A DNA stretch of 64,000 nt from Phytobacter ursingii (GTDB lineage: Bacteria > Pseudomonadota > Gammaproteobacteria > Enterobacterales > Enterobacteriaceae), in contig CABDWT010000002.1 in NCBI GenBank assembly GCA_901456055.1, positions 1-64,000 on the forward strand, given 5' to 3'. Both the position numbers and the translations under genes were made by a program. Under the pieces are notes generated by a model. The model saw nothing but the letters and a program-made list of their open reading frames with translations, made no database searches and was not told the DNA's origin. This document shows positions 10,058 to 20,573 of the stretch, piece after piece. Every line of letters begins with the position of its first letter. Position 1 is the first letter of the stretch.

Positions 10058-10651
10058 TTGGCCTTCCTGTTTCTGCTTCTGTTTAGCCTGCGTGCCGCCG
10101 CGGCGGACACGTTACTGGTTCTGGGAGACAGCCTGAGCGCGGGCTATCGCATGGCGGCCAATACCGCCTGGCCTGCGTTGCTCAATGAAAAGTGGCAACA
10201 AAAACCGCCTGTTATCAACGCCAGTATCAGCGGCGACACCTCGCAACAGGGTCTGGCACGCTTACCCGCGTTGCTCAAAGAGCATCAGCCTCGCTGGGTA
10301 CTGGTGGAGCTGGGAGGTAACGATGGTCTGCGCGGCTTTGCGCCGCAACAAACTGAACAAACGCTGCGTACCATTTTGCAGACGGTGAAAGCCGCAAACG
10401 CCGAACCCTTGCTGATGCAAATACGGCTGCCCGCCAACTATGGACGCCGTTATACTGAGTCATTCAGCGCCATCTATCCTAAGCTCGCCAAAGAGTTTGA
10501 TGTTCCTCTGTTGCCGTTTTTCATGGAAGAGGTCTATCTCAAACCCCAGTGGATGCAGGATGACGGGATTCACCCGAACCGCGACGCTCAACCTTTTATT
10601 GCCGACTGGATGGCGACCCGGTTGGCGCCTTTAGTTAATCACGACTCCTGA
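10025..10651 (+). CDS. tesA: Acyl-CoA thioesterase I / lysophospholipase L1
   Basis: Periplasmic SGNH hydrolase of 208 residues that cleaves acyl-CoA, acyl-ACP and lysophospholipids. A signal peptide of about 26 residues ends in AAA; the nucleophile is S36 in GDSLS, GGND is the oxyanion block and DDGIHPN holds the catalytic Asp and His. The start ATGATGAAC at 10025 gives the E. coli protein start MMNFNN; an upstream in-frame codon at 9995 lies inside ybbA and is not used. Divergent from and overlapping ybbA. Confidence 0.96.
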   Translation: MMNFNNVFRWHLAFLFLLLFSLRAAAADTLLVLGDSLSAGYRMAANTAWPALLNEKWQQKPPVINASISGDTSQQGLARLPALLKEHQPRWVLVELGGNDGLRGFAPQQTEQTLRTILQTVKAANAEPLLMQIRLPANYGRRYTESFSAIYPKLAKEFDVPLLPFFMEEVYLKPQWMQDDGIHPNRDAQPFIADWMATRLAPLVNHDS

Positions 10652-10679
10652 TTTATCAGGGACGCTTTCAGGTAAAGTT

Positions 10680-11450
10680 ATGCAAAAAACGATCTTAATA
10701 ACAGGATGTTCCAGTGGTATTGGTCTGGAAAGCGCCCATGAACTCAAGCGTCAGGGCTTTCGCGTTCTGGCGGCCTGCCGCAAAAGCGACGATGTCGCGC
10801 GGATGAATCAGGCCGGATTTACCGGCGTACTGCTGGATCTCGACGACCCCGAAAGCGTAGAACGTGCCGCGGACGAGGTCATTGCTCTGACGGAAAACCG
10901 CCTGTATGGCATTTTTAATAATGCGGGCTTTGGCCTGTATGGCCCGCTGTCCACCATCAGCCGTGAGCAGATGGAACAACAATTTTCTGCCAACTTTTTT
11001 GGCGCGCACCAGCTCACTATGCGCCTGCTGCCCGCCATGCTCCCGCATGGTGAAGGCCGCATTGTGATGACCTCCTCGGTAATGGGGCTGATTTCGACCC
11101 CGGGTCGTGGCGCTTACGCGGCCAGTAAGTACGCCCTGGAAGCCTGGTCCGACGCGCTGCGTATGGAACTGCGTCATAGTGGCATCAAGGTCAGCCTGAT
11201 TGAGCCGGGCCCTATACGCACCCGTTTTACGGACAACGTCAATCAGACGCAACGTGACAAACCGGTTGAAAACCCCGGTATTGCCGCACGTTTTACCCTC
11301 GGCCCGGAGGCGGTCGTCGCCAAAGTGCGCCATGCTTTTGAAAGCCCGACCCCTAAACTGCGCTATCCGGTCACGGTCGTCACCTGGGTGGTAAGCCTGT
11401 TGAAACGCATACTGCCGGGACGAGCAATGGATAAAATTTTACACGGGTGA
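10680..11450 (+). CDS. ybbO: Short-chain dehydrogenase/reductase YbbO
   Basis: Classical SDR of 256 residues. The Rossmann cofactor motif TGCSSGIG (8-15), the NNAG motif (80-83) and catalytic S133, Y146 and K150 (YAASK) are all present. In E. coli YbbO is an NADP-dependent aldehyde reductase acting on medium to long chains, which suits its place 28 bases after tesA. The C-terminal hydrophobic segment (VTVVTWVVSLLKRIL) could touch the membrane. Confidence 0.92.
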   Translation: MQKTILITGCSSGIGLESAHELKRQGFRVLAACRKSDDVARMNQAGFTGVLLDLDDPESVERAADEVIALTENRLYGIFNNAGFGLYGPLSTISREQMEQQFSANFFGAHQLTMRLLPAMLPHGEGRIVMTSSVMGLISTPGRGAYAASKYALEAWSDALRMELRHSGIKVSLIEPGPIRTRFTDNVNQTQRDKPVENPGIAARFTLGPEAVVAKVRHAFESPTPKLRYPVTVVTWVVSLLKRILPGRAMDKILHG

Positions 11451-11508
11451 GTTGAAGGCTCGGCGCCTGTCCCCATGTATGAATAAACACTTAAACAGAG
11501 AATGACTC

Positions 11509-12363
11509 ATGTCTGTACAGAACATCGTCAACATTAACGAAGCAAACCTTCATCCGACGCTTGAACAGTCAATGACCACGCCAGTGCTGTTCTATTTCTG
11601 GTCCGAGCGTAGCCAGCACTGCCAGCAGTTGACCCCGGTGCTGGAAAGCCTGGCGGCGCAGTATAACGGGCAGTTTATTCTGGCGAAGGTGGACTGCGAT
11701 GCTGAGCAGATGCTTGCGTCGCAGTTTGGTTTACGTGCGATCCCGACGGTCTACCTGTTCCAGAACGGCCAGCCGGTCGACGGTTTCCAGGGGCCGCAGC
11801 CGGAAGAGGCTATACGTGCCCTGCTGGATAAAGTCCTGCCGCGTGAAGAAGAGTTAAAAGCACAGCAGGCAATGCAACTGATGGAAGAAGGTAAACATGC
11901 AGAAGCGCTGCCGCTGTTGAAAGAAGCCTGGCAGTTATCGAAGCAGAACAGTGAAATCGGCCTGCTGCTGGCAGAGACGCAAATTGCGCTTAACCGATCT
12001 GATGATGCCGAAGCTGTGTTAAAGACCATTCCGCTGCAGGATCAGGATACTCGCTATCAAGGGCTGGTGGCGCAAATCGAGCTGCTGAAAAAAGCGGCTG
12101 ACACCCCGGAGATTCAGCATCTGCAAGAGCAGGTCGAGAAGAACCCGGCGGATGCCCAACTGGCAACGCAACTGGCGCTGCAACTGCATCAGGTTGGCCG
12201 CAATGAAGAGGCGCTGGAGCTGCTATTCAGCCATCTGCGTAAAGATTTAGGCGCAGCAGACGGCGAAGCGCGCAAAATGTTGCAGGAGATCCTTGCTGCG
12301 CTGGGTACTGGTGATGCGCTGGCCTCCAAATACCGTCGCCAACTCTACTCCCTGCTCTACTAG
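11509..12363 (+). CDS. cnoX: Chaperedoxin CnoX (YbbN)
   Basis: Holdase of 284 residues that guards proteins against bleach and oxidative damage and passes them to GroEL or DnaK. A thioredoxin fold (about 1-110) carries SQHC instead of the usual CGPC (C38), so it has no normal thioredoxin reductase activity; C63, which forms mixed disulfides in E. coli, is kept (VDCDAE). TPR-like helices fill the C-terminal half ([21 protein letters not shown]). In E. coli the next genes would be fetAB; here they are missing and qmcA follows directly. Confidence 0.95.
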   Translation: MSVQNIVNINEANLHPTLEQSMTTPVLFYFWSERSQHCQQLTPVLESLAAQYNGQFILAKVDCDAEQMLASQFGLRAIPTVYLFQNGQPVDGFQGPQPEEAIRALLDKVLPREEELKAQQAMQLMEEGKHAEALPLLKEAWQLSKQNSEIGLLLAETQIALNRSDDAEAVLKTIPLQDQDTRYQGLVAQIELLKKAADTPEIQHLQEQVEKNPADAQLATQLALQLHQVGRNEEALELLFSHLRKDLGAADGEARKMLQEILAALGTGDALASKYRRQLYSLLY

Positions 12364-12448
12364 TCCCACTCGCTAAATTTGGGGGTCGCGCTGTTAAGAT
12401 CCCCAAATTTGGTTAGAATGACATCAAATTAAACAGGAGGTTTATTTG

Positions 12449-13366
12449 ATGCTCATCGTCATCCCCGTTCTTATCTTCGTCGCGCTGGTCATTGTAGGCG
12501 CGGGTGTCAAAATCGTGCCGCAAGGATATCAGTGGACGGTGGAACGCTTCGGTCGTTATACCCGTTCGCTCCAGCCGGGTCTGAGTCTTGTGGTACCATT
12601 TATGGACCGCATTGGTCGTAAGATCAATATGATGGAGCAAGTTCTCGATATCCCGTCCCAGGAAGTCATCTCCAAAGATAACGCCAATGTCACCATCGAC
12701 GCGGTGTGCTTTATCCAGGTTATCGACGCCCCAAAAGCCGCCTATGAGGTGAGCAATCTGGAACTGGCGATCATTAACCTTACCATGACCAACATCCGTA
12801 CCGTGCTCGGCTCGATGGAACTCGACGAAATGCTCTCTCAGCGCGACAGCATCAACACTCGCCTGTTGCATATTGTCGACGAAGCCACCAATCCGTGGGG
12901 CATTAAGGTCACCCGTATCGAAATTCGCGATGTTCGCCCACCGGCAGAGCTGGTCTCTTCCATGAACGCCCAAATGAAAGCCGAACGAACCAAACGTGCT
13001 TATATTCTGGAAGCAGAAGGGATTCGCCAGGCGGAAATCGTCAAAGCGGAAGGTGAGAAGCAGGCCAAAATCCTCAAAGCCGAAGGTGAACGGCAGTCGG
13101 CCTTCCTTGAAGCGGAGGCCCGTGAACGTTCGGCGGAAGCGGAAGCGCGTGCGACCAAAATGGTTTCCGAGGCGATTGCCGCCGGAGATATTCAGGCCAT
13201 TAACTACTTTGTGGCGCAGAAATACACCGAAGCGCTGCAGCAAATTGGCTCTGCCAATAACAGTAAGGTGGTGATGATGCCGCTGGATGCCAGCAGCCTG
13301 ATGGGCTCCATCGCAGGGGTCGCCGAACTGGTTAAAGACAGCGCCAGCGAACGGAAAAAACCATGA
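12449..13366 (+). CDS. qmcA: Stomatin/prohibitin-family membrane protein QmcA
   Basis: Band-7 (SPFH) protein of 305 residues anchored by an N-terminal span (residues 2-18). The SPFH core ([19 protein letters not shown] onward) is followed by an Ala/Glu-rich coiled coil with repeated KAEGE(K/R)Q units. In E. coli it is linked to membrane microdomains and to FtsH complexes. The start at 12449 has AGGAGG at 12435-12440. The last four bases overlap ybbJ (ATGA), so the two are co-translated. Confidence 0.95.
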   Translation: MLIVIPVLIFVALVIVGAGVKIVPQGYQWTVERFGRYTRSLQPGLSLVVPFMDRIGRKINMMEQVLDIPSQEVISKDNANVTIDAVCFIQVIDAPKAAYEVSNLELAIINLTMTNIRTVLGSMELDEMLSQRDSINTRLLHIVDEATNPWGIKVTRIEIRDVRPPAELVSSMNAQMKAERTKRAYILEAEGIRQAEIVKAEGEKQAKILKAEGERQSAFLEAEARERSAEAEARATKMVSEAIAAGDIQAINYFVAQKYTEALQQIGSANNSKVVMMPLDASSLMGSIAGVAELVKDSASERKKP

Positions 13367-13821
13367 TCGCCCTGCTTTTTGAACATGCGTACATTTTCTG
13401 GTTAAGTCTTGGCGGCCTGCTTCTGGCCGCTGAGATGCTCGGCGGTAACGGCTATTTGTTGTGGAGCGGCGTGGCGGCGGTAGTCACCGGCCTGCTGGTC
13501 TGGCTGGTTCCCTTTGGCTGGGAATTACAGGGGGTAATCTTCGCGGTCCTCACGCTTATCGCCGCCTGGCTGTGGTGGCTGTGGCTTTCCAGACGGGTGC
13601 GCGAACAAAAACCGGCGGATGCGTCGCTTAATCAGCGCGGGCAACAACTGGTTGGCCGTCGTTTTATCCTGGATAATGCGCTGGTCAACGGACGCGGTCA
13701 TATGCGGGTGGGGGACAGCTCATGGCCGGTGAGCGCGGAGTCTGATTTACCGGCAGGAAGTAAAGTGGAAGTTATTGCCGTCGAAGGCATTACGCTGCGC
13801 GTCAAAGCTGCGGTCGAATAA
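13363..13821 (+). CDS. ybbJ: NfeD-family membrane protein YbbJ
   Basis: 152 residues: two or three membrane spans in the first half ([49 protein letters not shown]), then a soluble OB-fold domain ([25 protein letters not shown]) typical of NfeD C-termini. NfeD proteins are the usual partners of stomatin homologues, and the ATGA overlap with qmcA supports that. Confidence 0.93.
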   Translation: MIALLFEHAYIFWLSLGGLLLAAEMLGGNGYLLWSGVAAVVTGLLVWLVPFGWELQGVIFAVLTLIAAWLWWLWLSRRVREQKPADASLNQRGQQLVGRRFILDNALVNGRGHMRVGDSSWPVSAESDLPAGSKVEVIAVEGITLRVKAAVE

Positions 13822-13843
13822 TCGTCATAATACGCAAGGAACG

Positions 13844-16000
13844 ATGGTGAAAAAAAGCCACCTTACGCTGGGCCTGTGCCTCTCATTTGCCGCCAGCAGC
13901 GCTGCGCTGGCGTCTATGGATATGGATTCTTGTGCCTGGGCAAGCCCGGGCTGTTTTCTGGTCAGCCCGCCAGTTCTTGGCGTGGCAAACGACACCCGCG
14001 ATAACCTTCTGCGACTGCTGGATGAGCAAAAAGGCTTTTCGTCCCTGCGCCAGCCTGTCCCGACGGATATCACCCGCAGCCGGGATTTCTATTTCGGCAT
14101 GCATATGCTGGATTACGATCCTCCGGTGGATGACGACACGGATACGACATCCGGCGAGGATCCCCTCAGCCAGCAAATCGCAACTCTGGGCCTTGATGCC
14201 GAAGCCATCACGCATCTGACGGCGCTACAGGACGAAAACGAAAACCGCTTTGTGTCGCTGAACACTGATACGCTGTCTGACTTCTTCGCCGCGCTGATTG
14301 CCGATACGTCTCTTACCCCCGAGCTGCGCCAGACGCTGGCGAAGACGCGTCTGCTTGTCGATGGCAGCAGCAATGCCCAGGATGAACTTAACAAGCTCAG
14401 CGTACCGGAAGGCTCCGCCGCCGCGTTTCGCGACTATTTGCAGGCCGCCAATCAATTTTACGCCGGGAATTACACCGACGCGGGACAGCGCTTTGCCGCC
14501 CTTAGCACGAACCCGCAGCCGTGGATCGCCGAAACCGCCAGCTACATGCTGATGCGTAATGCGCTCAACGCCAGCAGTGAGAATGCCAACGGCGAATACG
14601 GTGATTTCGACGTCACTAAAGTGGATAAGACCCTGGCGCAACAGGCGCGGGACGGCGCGAATAACTACCTCAAAAAATGGCCGCAGGGAAAATACGCCGA
14701 CTCGACGCAGGGGCTGCTGCGTCGTATCAACTGGTATTTGCAGGACTGGAACACCCTGGCAACACTCTATGAACACATCCTGCCGCAGGCTGGCGACAGC
14801 GATGCGCTGAGCGCCCTGATTAACGAAAGCGACAACAAGCTGCTCAGTAAAGACCTCACCTGGGGAGACGGCTATTTTCTGAGTGCGCCCGATGCGTCGT
14901 TGCTGACCTTTATCCAGACGCTAAGGCTGATGCGCGATACGCAGTGCGAAAATCACGCTCATTGTGTCGATCAGGCGTATCTCGACGGCCTCAAAGCCGA
15001 TTTCGAGAAAAACAAGCGTGCCGACCTGTGGAACTATTTGCGCCTGATGCTGGCTTACGACAAACAGGATTACGCGACGGTGGTAAAAGACATTACCCCG
15101 GCACAGAACCTGCCCGAGCACAATATTCTCGCGTTTAGCGAACAGGCGCTGTACGGCGATGCGCTGATGGGCCAGAAGCAATGGGATGCCGCACGCGATC
15201 ACTGGTTGCATCTGCTGGATCTCAGCAAAGATGCGGAGCAGCAGCAACTGATCCAGGCAAAACTGGCGGCTACGCTGGTCAACAGCAATGCGCTGGATAA
15301 AATTTTCGCGCCGGATAGCCGGATAACCAACCTGCGCTATCGTTCACTGGTGCTGAAAACCAAAGCCTCGCCTGACCTGCTACGTCAGCAGGCGAGTAAG
15401 GGGCCAAACAACGAAGAACGCACCATTGCCCTGCATACCTTGCTGACACAGGATCTGGCACAGGGCCACTATGCTGACTGGTTGCAGGATAAATCTCTGC
15501 TCACGGCCATTACAGCCGCCATTCCCGGCGAAGCGTTTGACGATGTGGATGTCAGCGTCTTTCGATGGACAGGCACAGACCCGGAAAAAGCCTATGCCTG
15601 CGCATCACTGAACGAGACCGTTGGCGTGCTGAGTAAAAATCCTCAGGATAGCCATGCCCTTAACTGCCTGGGTGAGTTTTTCCGCACCACACAAACCGAA
15701 GTCAGCCTGGCGAAAGACCGTGGCGGCAACGATGCGCTTGATGTCGCCACCCGGCAGGATGATTTTTCCGGGAAACCACATCGTCTGGCATGGTACCAAC
15801 AGGTGATTAACGACGCGAAAGCAGAACCGGAAGACAAAAGCTATGCGCTTTACCGCGCGGTGATGTGCTATGCGCCATCGGGCTACAACGATTGCGGCGG
15901 CGAGGATGTTGATAAAGCCGTGCGTAAAGCCTGGTTCCAGCAACTCAAGCGCGATTATCCGGGAAGCGTATGGGCGAAAAGCCTCAAGTATTATTGGTGA
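13844..16000 (+). CDS. Exported TPR-like protein of unknown function
   Basis: 718 residues with a signal peptide (about 1-23, ending ASSAALA) and then a long, mostly helical, acidic chain. Segments such as NNYLKKWPQGKYADSTQGLLRRINWYLQ and GDALMGQKQWDAARDHWLHL look like tetratricopeptide repeats of the BamD/YbgF kind, and the end ([18 protein letters not shown]) repeats the pattern. The start at 13844 has AAGGA four bases upstream. No lipobox, so likely periplasmic. It overlaps the next gene by 31 bases and follows ybbJ by 22. E. coli K-12 has no gene here. I do not recognise a function. Confidence 0.8.
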   Translation: MVKKSHLTLGLCLSFAASSAALASMDMDSCAWASPGCFLVSPPVLGVANDTRDNLLRLLDEQKGFSSLRQPVPTDITRSRDFYFGMHMLDYDPPVDDDTDTTSGEDPLSQQIATLGLDAEAITHLTALQDENENRFVSLNTDTLSDFFAALIADTSLTPELRQTLAKTRLLVDGSSNAQDELNKLSVPEGSAAAFRDYLQAANQFYAGNYTDAGQRFAALSTNPQPWIAETASYMLMRNALNASSENANGEYGDFDVTKVDKTLAQQARDGANNYLKKWPQGKYADSTQGLLRRINWYLQDWNTLATLYEHILPQAGDSDALSALINESDNKLLSKDLTWGDGYFLSAPDASLLTFIQTLRLMRDTQCENHAHCVDQAYLDGLKADFEKNKRADLWNYLRLMLAYDKQDYATVVKDITPAQNLPEHNILAFSEQALYGDALMGQKQWDAARDHWLHLLDLSKDAEQQQLIQAKLAATLVNSNALDKIFAPDSRITNLRYRSLVLKTKASPDLLRQQASKGPNNEERTIALHTLLTQDLAQGHYADWLQDKSLLTAITAAIPGEAFDDVDVSVFRWTGTDPEKAYACASLNETVGVLSKNPQDSHALNCLGEFFRTTQTEVSLAKDRGGNDALDVATRQDDFSGKPHRLAWYQQVINDAKAEPEDKSYALYRAVMCYAPSGYNDCGGEDVDKAVRKAWFQQLKRDYPGSVWAKSLKYYW

Positions 16001-16671
16001 TCGCGTTTATCAGTTCCCTGTTTATGTCTGTGGCAAATGCCGCAGACGGGCAGGATTTCTGGTTATGGTCGGGTGTCAAAACAGGCGCTGCGCTGCGCGA
16101 CGCCCGCACCGTCTATCTGCACCAGGGCGATGTGATTACCCTCTCAGGCACCGCAGTATTTGAGCGCAAAGGATTGCCGGTTAGCCGCCTGACGTTTCCC
16201 CAAATCTGGCTGACTGTGCGCCTGACGACGCTCGATGTTTCCGATGAGATGCTGGCGCGCCTGAACCGTCTGTTGCTACGCTGGCAGGCCGCCGGAAACA
16301 ATGTGGCGGGTCTGCAGATTGATTTTGATGCCGCAACGCACCGCCTCGATCATTACGCGCAGTTTCTGCACCGGCTGCGGGAAATCCTCTCGCCGCAGTT
16401 TGCGCTGGGGGTCACGGGCCTGCTGGACTGGGCGAAAACCGGCAGTGTGAAAACGCTGAACGCCCTGCCGGTGGATGAACTGGTGGTACAAAGCTATCAG
16501 GGTCGCAATACCGTAGAAGATTACACAGCCTACCTTCCGGCGCTGGCCGGATTACGCATTCCGTTTAAAATCGGACGCGTGCAAAACGGCGTCTGGGATC
16601 CGCAAGAGGAACAGCGCCTTGCCGCCTCGCCATGGTATCGCGGCACGGTGATCTTTATGCTTAACCCTTAG
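15970..16671 (+). CDS. Exported DUF3142-like protein
   Basis: 233 residues with a signal peptide (hydrophobic [18 protein letters not shown], cleaved about residue 25). The rest looks like a TIM-barrel fold related to glycoside hydrolases: [12 protein letters not shown], a following [20 protein letters not shown] and [10 protein letters not shown] could be strands carrying acidic residues at their ends. I assign it to the DUF3142 family from memory. It starts inside the 3' end of the TPR-like gene and runs 11 bases into the convergent cueR. A sugar-binding or hydrolytic role in the envelope is inference only. Confidence 0.7.
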   Translation: MGEKPQVLLVIAFISSLFMSVANAADGQDFWLWSGVKTGAALRDARTVYLHQGDVITLSGTAVFERKGLPVSRLTFPQIWLTVRLTTLDVSDEMLARLNRLLLRWQAAGNNVAGLQIDFDAATHRLDHYAQFLHRLREILSPQFALGVTGLLDWAKTGSVKTLNALPVDELVVQSYQGRNTVEDYTAYLPALAGLRIPFKIGRVQNGVWDPQEEQRLAASPWYRGTVIFMLNP

Positions 16672-17077
16672 CGTGTGCCCGGTGGTGGCAACAGCCGGAG
16701 AGATTATCAATGATCGGGCAATCGGCGCTGTCATCCCCAGGGCAGGATTCCGCCAACGATATGAGCTGCTTGCGCATCGCTTCCAGTTCGACAATATGAC
16801 GCTCAATTTCCGCCACTTTTTGCAGTGTGCGGGCTTTGACATCCGCGCTGTGACGGGCCGGATCGTTAAACAGATTCACCAGTTCGCCACACTCTTCGAG
16901 GTTGAACCCCACCTGGCGTGCCTGGCGTAGCAGTGTCAATTCATTGATGTGTTGCTGCGTGTAGCTGCGGTAGCCGTTTTCCCCGCGCAGCGGCGGCGTC
17001 ACCAGCCCTTTATCTTCATAAAAGCGAATCGCTTTACTGGTTAATCCGGTCTTTTTCGCCACAATACTGATATTCAC
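16661..17077 (-). CDS. cueR: Copper-responsive MerR-type regulator CueR
   Basis: 138 residues. The winged helix ([24 protein letters not shown]) binds the copA promoter; a dimerisation helix follows; C112 and C120 ([10 protein letters not shown]) bind Cu(I), Ag(I) or Au(I), and a CCHH tail is present. Translation starts at a GTG (17077) preceded by AAGGGGGG; this is where the E. coli protein starts. An ATG 16 codons upstream would run through the operator and is rejected. It is divergent from its target copA. Confidence 0.95.
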   Translation of the reverse strand: MNISIVAKKTGLTSKAIRFYEDKGLVTPPLRGENGYRSYTQQHINELTLLRQARQVGFNLEECGELVNLFNDPARHSADVKARTLQKVAEIERHIVELEAMRKQLISLAESCPGDDSADCPIIDNLSGCCHHRAHAKG

Positions 17078-17087
17078 ATTCCCCCCC

Positions 17088-17118
17088 TTGACCTTCCCCT
17101 TGATGGAAGGTTTAACCT
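17088..17118 (+). promoter_or_regulatory. CueR-controlled copA promoter
   Basis: The dyad ACCTTCC...GGAAGGT (17091-17111) sits between -35 TTGACC (17088-17093) and -10 TAACCT (17113-17118). The spacer is 19 bp, the over-long spacing that MerR-family activators untwist. It is almost identical to the E. coli copA promoter. Confidence 0.93.
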
Positions 17119-17186
17119 GTAACACAGTTAGTACATGTGATTAATCAGGTCAATCTTTATACGACCTATCATACAGGAAATTAATT

Positions 17187-19688
17187 ATGTCTCACATTAC
17201 AGAGCTGGAGCTGGACGGGCTGTCCTGCGGCCACTGCGTTAAACGCGTTAAAGAGAGCCTGGAACAACGTGCTGATGTTGAGCAGGCAGACGTTACCCTC
17301 ACCCATGCGCAAATCACCGGCAGCGCCGATGCCGCTGCGCTTATCGATACCATTAAACAAGCCGGGTACGGAGCGAGCATTAGCCACCCAAAGGCTAAAC
17401 CGCTGGCAGAGTCATCAACCCCGTCGGAAGCACTGACAGCGGCCACCCCTGAGCTTCCGGCAAAGGATGACCTTGATGACAGCCAGCAGCTGTTAATCAA
17501 TGGCATGAGTTGCGCCAGTTGTGTCTCCCGCGTACAGAAAGCGCTACAGGCGGTTCCGGGCGTCACGCAGGCACGGGTTAATCTGGCGGAGCGCACTGCG
17601 CTGGTGATGGGCAGCGCCTCCGCACAGGCCCTGGTGAGCGCCGTCGAAGGCGCTGGTTACGGTGCGGAAGCCATTGAAGACGATATAAAACGTCGCGAAC
17701 GTCAGCAGGAAACGGCCATTGCCACCATGAAACGTTTTCGCTGGCAGGCCATCGTCGCCCTGCTGGTCGGCGTACCGGTGATGGTCTGGGGGATGGTGGG
17801 TGACAACATGATGGTCACCGATGCTAACCGCGCGCTATGGCTGTTTATTGGCGTGCTGACGCTGGGCGTAATGATTGTCGCGGGCGGCCACTTTTACCGT
17901 AGCGCATGGAAAAGCCTGACCAACGGCACGGCCACCATGGATACGCTGGTGGCGCTCGGTACCGGTGCGGCCTGGCTTTACTCGATGAGCGTAAATATCT
18001 GGCCGCAGTGGTTCCCGATGGAAGCGCGCCATCTCTATTATGAAGCCAGTGCGATGATCATCGGTCTGATCAACCTCGGCCATATGCTGGAAGCGCGCGC
18101 GCGTCAGCGCTCCTCAAAAGCGCTGGAAAAATTACTCGATCTGACGCCCCCCACCGCCCGTGTAGTGACCGACGAGGGCGAGAAAACCCTACCCCTCGCC
18201 GAGGTTCACCCCGGCATGACGCTGCGCTTAACCACCGGCGATCGGGTGCCTGTCGATGGGCAAATCAGCCAGGGCGAGGCCTGGTTTGATGAAGCCATGC
18301 TGACGGGCGAACCCATTCCGCAGGAAAAAAGCATTGGCGATGCTGTGCACGCCGGAACGGTGGTGCAGGACGGTAGTGTGCTGTTTACCGCCAGCGCGGT
18401 GGGCAGTCAGACAACGCTGTCGCGCATTATTCGCATGGTGCGTCAGGCACAAAGCAGCAAACCGGAAATCGGCCAACTGGCGGATAAAATTTCGGCGGTG
18501 TTTGTGCCCGTCGTGGTGGCGATAGCCGTGCTGAGCGGCGCTATCTGGTATATCTTCGGCCCGGCGCCGCAAATCGTCTATACGCTGGTGATCACCACCA
18601 CGGTGCTGATTATCGCCTGCCCCTGTGCGTTAGGGCTGGCAACGCCGATGTCGATTATTTCGGGCGTGGGTCGTGCGGCGGAGTTTGGCGTACTGGTGCG
18701 TGATGCCGATGCGCTGCAACGGGCCAGCACTCTCGATACGCTGGTGTTTGATAAAACCGGCACCCTGACTCGCGGCAAACCGCAAGTGGTGGCCATCAAA
18801 ACGGCGAATGGCTTTACCGAACATCAGGCTCTGCGCTTTGCCGCCGCGCTGGAACAAGGCTCAAGCCACCCGCTGGCGCATGCTATCCTCGAAAAAACAG
18901 GCGAGGAGAGACTGCCGAGCGTGCAGAACTTCCGCACATTGCGCGGCCTTGGCGTGAGCGGCGAAGCAGAAGGCAGTAGCTTACTGCTTGGCAATCAGGC
19001 GCTGCTGTCACAACAGCAGGTCACCGTACGCGAACTGGAAGACGAGATGGCATCACAGGCCGCACAAGGGGCAACCCCCGTCCTGCTGGCTGTTGATGGG
19101 AAAATTGCAGCGCTGCTCGCCATTCGCGATCCGCTGCGAGAGGACAGTGTCAGCGCCCTTCAACGCCTGCATCGTGCCGGTTATCGCCTGGTGATGCTCA
19201 CCGGAGATAACCCCACAACGGCGAAAGCCATCGCAAAAGAGGCCGGGATTGATGAGGTGATTGCCGGCGTTTTACCGGATGGTAAGGCTGACGCCATTGC
19301 GAAATTGCAGCGCGAAGGCCGCCGGGTGGCGATGGTCGGCGACGGCATTAATGATGCTCCGGCGCTTGCTCAGGCGGATGTTGGTATCGCCATGGGCGGC
19401 GGGAGTGATGTCGCGATTGAAACCGCCGCCATCACCCTGATGCGCCACAGCCTGACGGGCGTTGCGGACGCGCTGGCGATTTCGAAAGCGACACTGCGCA
19501 ACATGAAGCAAAACCTGCTTGGTGCCTTTGTCTACAACTCGCTAGGCATTCCCATTGCCGCCGGGATCTTATGGCCACTGACGGGAACCCTGCTTAACCC
19601 GGTGGTGGCGGGCGCCGCCATGGCGCTCTCCTCCATTACCGTGGTGAGCAATGCCAACCGCCTGCTGCGCTTTAGGCCAAAAGACTAA
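17187..19688 (+). CDS. copA: Cu(I)-exporting P-type ATPase CopA
   Basis: 833 residues. It pumps cytosolic Cu(I), and silver, to the periplasm. Two N-terminal metal-binding domains carry CGHC (14-17) and CASC (109-112). Then come the membrane spans, the TGE phosphatase motif (MLTGEP), the transport site CPC at 478-480, the phosphorylated D522 in DKTGTLT and the hinge [10 protein letters not shown]. Transcribed from the CueR promoter just upstream. E. coli has ybaS-ybaT between cueR and copA; here the two are adjacent. Confidence 0.97.
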   Translation: MSHITELELDGLSCGHCVKRVKESLEQRADVEQADVTLTHAQITGSADAAALIDTIKQAGYGASISHPKAKPLAESSTPSEALTAATPELPAKDDLDDSQQLLINGMSCASCVSRVQKALQAVPGVTQARVNLAERTALVMGSASAQALVSAVEGAGYGAEAIEDDIKRRERQQETAIATMKRFRWQAIVALLVGVPVMVWGMVGDNMMVTDANRALWLFIGVLTLGVMIVAGGHFYRSAWKSLTNGTATMDTLVALGTGAAWLYSMSVNIWPQWFPMEARHLYYEASAMIIGLINLGHMLEARARQRSSKALEKLLDLTPPTARVVTDEGEKTLPLAEVHPGMTLRLTTGDRVPVDGQISQGEAWFDEAMLTGEPIPQEKSIGDAVHAGTVVQDGSVLFTASAVGSQTTLSRIIRMVRQAQSSKPEIGQLADKISAVFVPVVVAIAVLSGAIWYIFGPAPQIVYTLVITTTVLIIACPCALGLATPMSIISGVGRAAEFGVLVRDADALQRASTLDTLVFDKTGTLTRGKPQVVAIKTANGFTEHQALRFAAALEQGSSHPLAHAILEKTGEERLPSVQNFRTLRGLGVSGEAEGSSLLLGNQALLSQQQVTVRELEDEMASQAAQGATPVLLAVDGKIAALLAIRDPLREDSVSALQRLHRAGYRLVMLTGDNPTTAKAIAKEAGIDEVIAGVLPDGKADAIAKLQREGRRVAMVGDGINDAPALAQADVGIAMGGGSDVAIETAAITLMRHSLTGVADALAISKATLRNMKQNLLGAFVYNSLGIPIAAGILWPLTGTLLNPVVAGAAMALSSITVVSNANRLLRFRPKD

Positions 19689-19696
19689 CCGCTGCC

Positions 19697-19716
19697 GCCC
19701 CGCCATCCGGCGGGGC
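19697..19716 (+). terminator. Hairpin after copA
   Basis: GCCCCGCC pairs with GGCGGGGC around a four-base loop, ten bases after the copA stop. The T-run is weak, so it may be a terminator of modest strength or a 3' stabiliser. Confidence 0.6.
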
Positions 19717-19772
19717 AATTGCACCTTTCTCCCCTACGCGCTAGCATGGCGTTTTCATTTCAGGAAGCGCGC

Positions 19773-20573
19773 ATGGGCCTGTTTGACTGGTTAAAAAGCT
19801 TTTTTCGCACGCGCCGTTATCCATGGCCCGCTGTCGATATTACGTTGTCGGGCAATCGTCATCTGCATCTGATTGGCAGCATCCATATGGGTACCCAGGG
19901 AATGTCTCCCCTGCCCGCCCGACTGCTGCAAAAACTGCGCAAAGCCGATGCGCTGATTGTCGAAGCCGATGTCGCCAGCGGCGGTTCACCCTTTGTCGAT
20001 ATCCCCGATAGCCCGCCCCTGTCAGAACGCCTTAGCCCTGAGCTCCTCATCCAGTTAAGAGAGACTATCGAAGCTCTTGATCTGTCGCAGGATGAATTCG
20101 AGACGCGTCCCGCCTGGCATATCGCCCTGGTGTTACAGGCAGTGCAGGCACAGCGGCTGGGCCTTCGCCCCGACTACGGCATCGATTACCAGTTGCTACA
20201 GGCCGCACGTCAGTTCTCAACGCCAGTGATTGAACTGGAAGGTACGGAGAATCAGGTCGCTATTTTGCGCCAACTGGCGGATGGCGGTCTTGAACTGTTA
20301 CAGGATACGCTGACCCACTGGCGTGAAAATGCGCGCCTGTTGCAGGTCATGATGAGCTGGTGGCTGGAATCGCCACCCACCCGTGAGCCGCTGTCGCTAC
20401 CGTCAACGTTCAGTCAGTCGCTGCATGATGTGCTGATGCATCAGCGTAACCGCGCCTGGTGTGAACGACTGCTGGCACTGCCACCAGGGCGTTATGTGGT
20501 CGCCGCAGGCGCACTGCATTTGTACGGTGAAGGGAATTTGCCGTCGCTGTTAGCGCAAAAAAATGGCCAATAA
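19773..20573 (+). CDS. ybaP: TraB/GumN-family protein YbaP
   Basis: 266 residues, close to the 264 of E. coli YbaP. TraB/GumN features are visible: LIGSIHMG near the N-terminus, a central acidic block (IVEADV) and a C-terminal GALHLYGEGNLPSLL. The conserved His and Glu of these motifs recall the erythromycin-esterase/TIKI metalloprotease clan, but no activity is established. AGGAAG at 19762 supports the start at 19773. Its last 17 bases overlap the terminator of the opposite-strand sRNA ChiX. Confidence 0.9.
   Translation: MGLFDWLKSFFRTRRYPWPAVDITLSGNRHLHLIGSIHMGTQGMSPLPARLLQKLRKADALIVEADVASGGSPFVDIPDSPPLSERLSPELLIQLRETIEALDLSQDEFETRPAWHIALVLQAVQAQRLGLRPDYGIDYQLLQAARQFSTPVIELEGTENQVAILRQLADGGLELLQDTLTHWRENARLLQVMMSWWLESPPTREPLSLPSTFSQSLHDVLMHQRNRAWCERLLALPPGRYVVAAGALHLYGEGNLPSLLAQKNGQ

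Noticed and set aside
12413-13243. 276-codon minus-strand open frame opposite qmcA
   Set aside because: It is rich in Phe, Gly and Arg, as expected from the complement of the qmcA codons, has no ribosome-binding site, and qmcA itself is certain.
17078-17125. Upstream ATG for cueR giving a 154-residue protein
   Set aside because: The extension would translate through the CueR operator and lacks homology; the GTG at 17077 with AAGGGGGG upstream gives the standard protein.
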